In this document: piece after piece, positions 60,766 through 64,000 of the stretch | Numbering within the stretch: the stretch's first letter is position 1 | Layout of the letters: the number at the start of each line of letters is the position of its first letter | Assembly (NCBI RefSeq): GCF_036194065.1 | Contig: NZ_CP108095.1 | Location: 1,178,001 to 1,242,000, forward strand | Direction of reading: 5' to 3' | DNA: 64,000 nt | DNA from: Streptomyces sp. NBC_00239 | Lineage (GTDB): Bacteria; Actinomycetota; Actinomycetes; Streptomycetales; Streptomycetaceae | Translations under genes and position numbers: made by a program | Notes under the pieces: model-generated | Database searches by the model: none | What the model was told of the DNA's origin: nothing | Seen by the model: the letters and a program-made list of their open reading frames with translations, nothing else

Positions 60766-62244
60766 TCAGCCGGTGAGGGTGGGGGACCCCTGGTCGTCGG
60801 GGGGCGTGGTGCCGGCATCGGGGACCGCTTCGGCGGGGAGCGGGGCGCCGAAGCGGTGCGGGGGCCGGGTCGGGGTCCAGGCGGGCCAGCCCGGCTCGCC
60901 GGCCACGGCGAAGCGGACCCACGCCGCGTGCATCTCGTCGGCGAGCGCCTGCGGCGCTCCCGGCCCGGCCAGCCACTCGGACTCCGGCACGTGCAGCGTG
61001 TCGAACACGAAGCCGAGTTCCAGCGCGTGGCACGCGCCCATCCCTTCGACGCCCGAGCACCAGGCGAACTCGTACACGTGGCAAGGCGCGGTACGCCGTG
61101 CGGAACGGGCCAGTTCGCGCAGCGGATCGCGCAAGAGGTGGTCGGTGAGAAGCTCCCCCAGCACCTGTCCGGCGCCGGCCCCCGGCAGCGCCGCCCACCG
61201 GGTCCGCACCTCCGCCAGGCTCCGCCCGGTGCGCAGCATGCCGGCCGCGAGCGCCAGCGGGCCCAGCCGGTCCAGGCGGGGCAGCATGCCGGTGGGCGCC
61301 AGCCACAGCCGGTACTCCTCGGCGGTCCAGCCCAGCAGCAGCGGCACGTCGCGGGCCGCCCGGCCGGCCGTGAGCGCGGCCCGCGGGTCCTCGGGGACGA
61401 CGTCGCCGTCGGTGACGATGCCGAAGGCCGGCCCGCCCAGCAGCGGGCTGGAGCGGCGCAGGACGGCGCCCTGCGCGTCGAGCAGCGTCCGGCGGTCCAC
61501 GGCGGCGAAGGCGGCGGCCGTGGCCGGCACCTTGAGCGCGGCCGCCATCCGGCGCACCATGGCCCGCACCCGGTCCCGGGGCAGCGCCTCGGGGGCGCCG
61601 CTCTGCAGGACCGCCCGCGCGAACAGGCCTTCGGCCAGGGGGGAGGCCAGCAGGGCGCCGATGCTGATCGCCCCGGCGGACTCGCCGCACACGGTGACGC
61701 GGGCGGGGTCGCCGCCGAAGGCCTCGATGTTGTCGCGGACCCAGGTGAGGGCGGCGATCTGGTCGCGCAGGCCGCGGTTCTGCGGCGCGTCGGGGAACAC
61801 CCCGAAGCCCTCGACGCCGAGCCGGTAGTTCAGCGACACCAGGACGACCCCGTCGCGGGCGAAGGCCCGCCCGTCGTACACCGGCACCGCGGACGAGCCG
61901 CGGGTGAGCGCTCCGCCGTGGATCCACACCAGCACCGGCAGGCGCGCGGCGCGGCCCGGGTCGGGGGTCCAGACGTTCAGGTTGAGGCAGTCGTCCCCGG
62001 GCACGTCGGGGTCGGGCAGCAGCGCGGCGAACGGCTGGGGGTACGGCACCTTCGGCGCGGTCGGTCCGTACGCGACGGCCTCGCGCACCCCGTCCCACGG
62101 CTCGGGGGGCGCCGGCGCGGCGAACCGCAGCGCGCCGAACGGGGGCGCCGCGTACGGGATGCCGCGGAACACGGCGACACCGTCCTCGATCCGGCCGCGG
62201 ACCGTGCCGTACCGGGTCGTGGCCTGCGCCTGCGCGTATCCCAT
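60766..62244 (-). CDS. Type-B carboxylesterase/lipase
   Basis: 492 residues from ATG 62244 (CGGGAGAG upstream). The family signature is complete: GTVRGRIEDGVAVFRGIPYAAPP, DCLNLNVWTP, nucleophile Ser189 in VTVCGESAGAISIGAL, and late His in GACHALELGFVF. Long in-frame extension beyond 62244 lacks a ribosome site. It hydrolyses carboxylic esters, perhaps p-nitrobenzyl-type substrates. The gene reads towards the repeat array, and the palindrome may end its transcript. Confidence 0.93.
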   Translation of the reverse strand: MGYAQAQATTRYGTVRGRIEDGVAVFRGIPYAAPPFGALRFAAPAPPEPWDGVREAVAYGPTAPKVPYPQPFAALLPDPDVPGDDCLNLNVWTPDPGRAARLPVLVWIHGGALTRGSSAVPVYDGRAFARDGVVLVSLNYRLGVEGFGVFPDAPQNRGLRDQIAALTWVRDNIEAFGGDPARVTVCGESAGAISIGALLASPLAEGLFARAVLQSGAPEALPRDRVRAMVRRMAAALKVPATAAAFAAVDRRTLLDAQGAVLRRSSPLLGGPAFGIVTDGDVVPEDPRAALTAGRAARDVPLLLGWTAEEYRLWLAPTGMLPRLDRLGPLALAAGMLRTGRSLAEVRTRWAALPGAGAGQVLGELLTDHLLRDPLRELARSARRTAPCHVYEFAWCSGVEGMGACHALELGFVFDTLHVPESEWLAGPGAPQALADEMHAAWVRFAVAGEPGWPAWTPTRPPHRFGAPLPAEAVPDAGTTPPDDQGSPTLTG

Positions 62245-62431
62245 CGCTCTCCCGCTTCCGTTCCGCGTGGCTCCTGCCCGCCCATCCCAGCATTCCCGGG
62301 CCCGGACCGCCACCTGCCCCAACGGGTGACTTGGCGTGACCCGGGGCCGGACGGGTGGTTGAGCCCACGGCGGCCGGGATTGCAACAGCCGCCATCGGCA
62401 GCGCCGATTCCACCGACACCGCGAGGCTCTC

Positions 62432-62737
62432 ATGCGTTTCTACGGCACCCTCCTCCTGGCCGCGGCGGCCGCGGGCGGCGCGGGCACGGCCCACGCCGCC
62501 GGGACGGACTTCCAGTACGTGGGCAGCGACGACAAGGTCCACGCCGTCCACGGGACGGACGGCTGCCACCCGGCGTCGGGGGGCGGCGCGCAGGGTGTCG
62601 TGAACCGGACGGGCCGCGAGGCCAGGCTGTACGCGACGCCCGATTGCAGCGGCGCGCCGGTGGCGCGGATCGCCGACGGGGCGGCCGTCCCGGTCGGCCC
62701 GTACTTCGGTTCGGTGGACTTCCGGGTCACCGGGTAG
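62432..62737 (+). CDS. Small secreted protein of unknown function
   Basis: 101 residues. A short signal peptide (MRFYGTLLLAAAAAGGAGTAHAA) is followed by ~78 residues with two cysteines (DGCHPASGGG and ATPDCSGAP), which could form a disulfide, and a conserved-looking FRVTG end. No family name is certain. It lies between the carboxylesterase (divergent) and chaplin genes. Confidence 0.72.
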   Translation: MRFYGTLLLAAAAAGGAGTAHAAGTDFQYVGSDDKVHAVHGTDGCHPASGGGAQGVVNRTGREARLYATPDCSGAPVARIADGAAVPVGPYFGSVDFRVTG

Positions 62738-62831
62738 GCCCAGCGGCCGTGACCATGAGGCGGCGGCCGCGTTGTATGCCATGTCACCGCCGCGGCTACC
62801 CCGCGGCACTTCACATCCCAAGGAGATTTCG

Positions 62832-63104
62832 ATGTCGCGTATCGCGAAGGCAGCAGCCATCACCGCTGCGGCCGGCAGTGTTCTGGCCGCCGGCGCCGGT
62901 ATGGCCGTTGCCGATGCCGGAGCGCACGGCGCTGCGATCGGTTCTCCCGGCGTCGCGTCGGGCAACCTCCTGCAGGTTCCGGTTCACATCCCGGTCAACG
63001 TGTGCGGCAACTCCGTCAGCGTGATCGGCCTCCTGAACCCGGCGTTCGGCAACACCTGCGTGAACGCCTCGGGCCACGACGAGAAGAACGCGTACGGCCA
63101 CTGA
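62832..63104 (+). CDS. Short chaplin (surface amyloid protein)
   Basis: 90 residues from ATG 62832 (AAGGAGATTTCG upstream). After a signal peptide (SRIAKAAAITAAAGSVLAAGAGMAVA|DAGAHG) comes one chaplin domain: AIGSPGVASGNLLQVPVHIPVNVCGNSVSVIGLLNPAFGNTC, with the two cysteines of the ChpH/ChpF type and the hydrophobic, Asn-rich composition of amyloid chaplins. A short polar tail (NASGHDEKNAYGH) follows. Chaplins coat aerial hyphae and spores. No sortase motif is present, so it is a short secreted form. Confidence 0.95.
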   Translation: MSRIAKAAAITAAAGSVLAAGAGMAVADAGAHGAAIGSPGVASGNLLQVPVHIPVNVCGNSVSVIGLLNPAFGNTCVNASGHDEKNAYGH

Positions 63105-63133
63105 TACCCGGCCACTGCCCGGTTGACGTGATC

Positions 63134-63163
63134 GGCCCCCCACCGCAGCCGCGGTGGGGGGCC
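63134..63163. terminator. Hairpin terminator between chaplin and tyrosinase
   Basis: Perfect 13-bp stem (63134-63146 with 63151-63163) and a 4-base AGCC loop, 30 bases past the chaplin stop and followed by GTTTCC. It lies between convergent genes. Confidence 0.88.
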
Positions 63164-63225
63164 GTTTCCGTGCACCGCCGGTTCCGCTTTTCCGCCGGGG
63201 CCGGGCGGTCCGGCAGTGCGGCCGG

Positions 63226-64000
63226 TCAGGTCTCGTAGCGGTAGATGCCCTTGTGGCTGAGGAGTTGGGCGGGGGTGACGTCCCACGGGGGCATCGGGTC
63301 GTCGCGCGTCAGGACCCGGCCTCGCTGCCGGTCGGTCCGGCCGAGCGGTGCGGCCGGCAGGTAGCCGGAGCGCGGGTGGCGGGCCTGCCAGCGGTCCCAC
63401 AGCAGGTCCACGAAGGCGTGGTGCAGCCAGAAGACGGGGTCGTTGGGGGCCGTGCCGCCGGTCATGTGGCCGCCGATCCACTGGTGGACCTTGTTGTGGT
63501 TGCGCCAGCGTTCGCTGCGCGGCGCCGCCCAGCCCTCCAGCTTGTTGCGGAACCCTCCGCCGGCCGCGGTCGAGTCCCAGGGGGCGGTGTCGTACACCGG
63601 GTCGTCGAGGGCCCACTGGAGTTCCCGGGCGGTCGGCAGGGTGATCGGCTTGTGCGGGCGTCCGAGGTTGCGGGTGAGGTACGGGGCCTCGGTCACGCCG
63701 ACCCTGATCTCCCAGTTGCCCTTGTCGTGGGCGAACGGGCCGGTGGTGACCCGTCGGTCGGACTCCCGGCCGGTGCCGCCCATGAAGTCCTCCGACCACA
63801 GGGAGGAGGCGGGGCTGCGGTCGGTGGTCCAGTCCCAGTAGGGGACGGACACCCCGGGGTCCAGGGCCCGCAGCGCGCGTTCGAACTCCAGCAGGTAGCG
63901 GCGGTGCCAGGGGAAGAAGGACGGCGACATGTGCCCCACGCGCAGCCCGTCGTCGTCGTCCGGCACGAAGTACCGGTCGTGGGTGCGGACGAACTCGTCG
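63226..64000 (-). CDS. Second tyrosinase, 5' end outside window
   Basis: The C-terminal ~258 residues are visible; the frame is open beyond base 64000 (…DEFVRTHDRYFVPDDDDG), and a GTG at 63966 is internal, not the start. CuA histidines: one in FVRTHDRY, then VGHMSPSFFPW and PWHRRYLLEFE. CuB: NHNKVHQW and FWLHHAFVDLLW. It is clearly homologous to the MelC2 at 22.4 kb but diverged (VTTGPFAHDKGNWEIRV, LTRNLGRPHKPITLP), like the MelD2-type second tyrosinases. Whether a MelC1-like chaperone precedes it cannot be seen. Confidence 0.93.
   Translation of the reverse strand, partial: DEFVRTHDRYFVPDDDDGLRVGHMSPSFFPWHRRYLLEFERALRALDPGVSVPYWDWTTDRSPASSLWSEDFMGGTGRESDRRVTTGPFAHDKGNWEIRVGVTEAPYLTRNLGRPHKPITLPTARELQWALDDPVYDTAPWDSTAAGGGFRNKLEGWAAPRSERWRNHNKVHQWIGGHMTGGTAPNDPVFWLHHAFVDLLWDRWQARHPRSGYLPAAPLGRTDRQRGRVLTRDDPMPPWDVTPAQLLSHKGIYRYET

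Noticed and set aside
60326..61828. 500-aa plus-strand frame through the tandem array
   Set aside because: Its N-terminus is translated repeat DNA and the remainder is antisense to the carboxylesterase; no ribosome site.
63964..63966. GTG as start codon of the edge tyrosinase
   Set aside because: The frame continues upstream with a conserved CuA histidine segment, so the GTG is an internal valine.
1..64000. Search for tRNA/rRNA, CRISPR, IS elements, integrases, att sites and PKS/NRPS modules
   Set aside because: None of their characteristic sequences or protein motifs were found; the repeats that are present have no transposase or spacer pattern.

Overview
The window is about 72-75% GC by eye, with GTG and TTG starts, GGAGG-type ribosome sites, dense two-strand coding and many Streptomyces hallmark families: a chaplin, melC1/melC2 tyrosinase, a secreted phospholipase D, an SSI-type protease inhibitor, a GH19 chitinase behind DasR-like sites, SigE-type ECF sigma factors, roadblock proteins and F420-type nitroreductases. 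It reads as a Streptomyces chromosome segment. I see no rRNA, tRNA, CRISPR array, insertion sequence, phage module or modular biosynthetic cluster.

Layout. 1-7 kb: an edge-truncated XRE regulator, divergent from a secreted M64 metalloprotease; then a secreted S8 protease whose gene carries a TTA codon at position 4, and a large secreted GH31 glycosidase with carbohydrate-binding domains. 7-13 kb: a DoxX/extradiol-dioxygenase pair divergent from a MarR gene across a perfect inverted repeat; an XRE-cupin regulator with a small membrane protein and twin palindromes; an AlkB-like gene with a leaderless-type promoter; an orphan cyclic-nucleotide-binding protein; an amidase. 13-18 kb: SSI inhibitor (predicted P1 Arg), chitinase, aldo/keto reductase, a toxin-antitoxin-like pair, a GNAT protein. 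18-27 kb: phospholipase D, glutamate decarboxylase, melC1-melC2, and a CitA/CitB-type two-component system divergent from dctA. 27-33 kb: DinB-like protein, S1 protease with a repeat-rich C-terminus, a membrane-anchored secreted protein, a P450 remnant, a threonine dehydratase-like enzyme, and an ECF sigma factor with a coupled membrane protein. 33-37 kb: a tightly coupled four-gene operon (XRE, ImmA/IrrE protease, MAB_1171c-like membrane protein, PAP2-like membrane protein) behind a pair of inverted operator-like elements. 37-44 kb: lipoprotein, ArsR-type regulator, S8 protease with P-domain, thioesterase, and one polypeptide joining an ECF sigma factor, a zinc-anti-sigma-like motif, a membrane segment and an extracellular CAP domain. 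44-46 kb: an operon of three roadblock proteins and a DUF4388-like protein without a visible GTPase. 46-60 kb: oxidoreductase, FhuF-like reductase, TetR, saccharopine dehydrogenase-like protein, nitroreductase-hemerythrin fusion, VOC, GNAT, STAS, Sir2, SIS, hydrolase, beta-propeller-like protein, MFS transporter and esterase. 60-64 kb: a tandem array next to a long extragenic palindrome, a type-B carboxylesterase, a small secreted protein, a chaplin, and the C-terminal part of a second tyrosinase.

The strongest candidates for something little described are the XRE/ImmA/membrane operon with its long-range operator pair, the sigma/anti-sigma/CAP fusion, the GTPase-less roadblock operon with a TTA codon, the palindrome-linked 31-bp tandem array, and a repeat found exactly at the TAG stop codons of two unrelated genes. 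Many secreted enzymes (two S8, one M64 and one S1 protease, GH31, GH19, PLD, esterases) plus SSI, the chaplin, tyrosinases and two TTA codons suggest a region rich in functions used during differentiation or the saprophytic phase; that link is inference.
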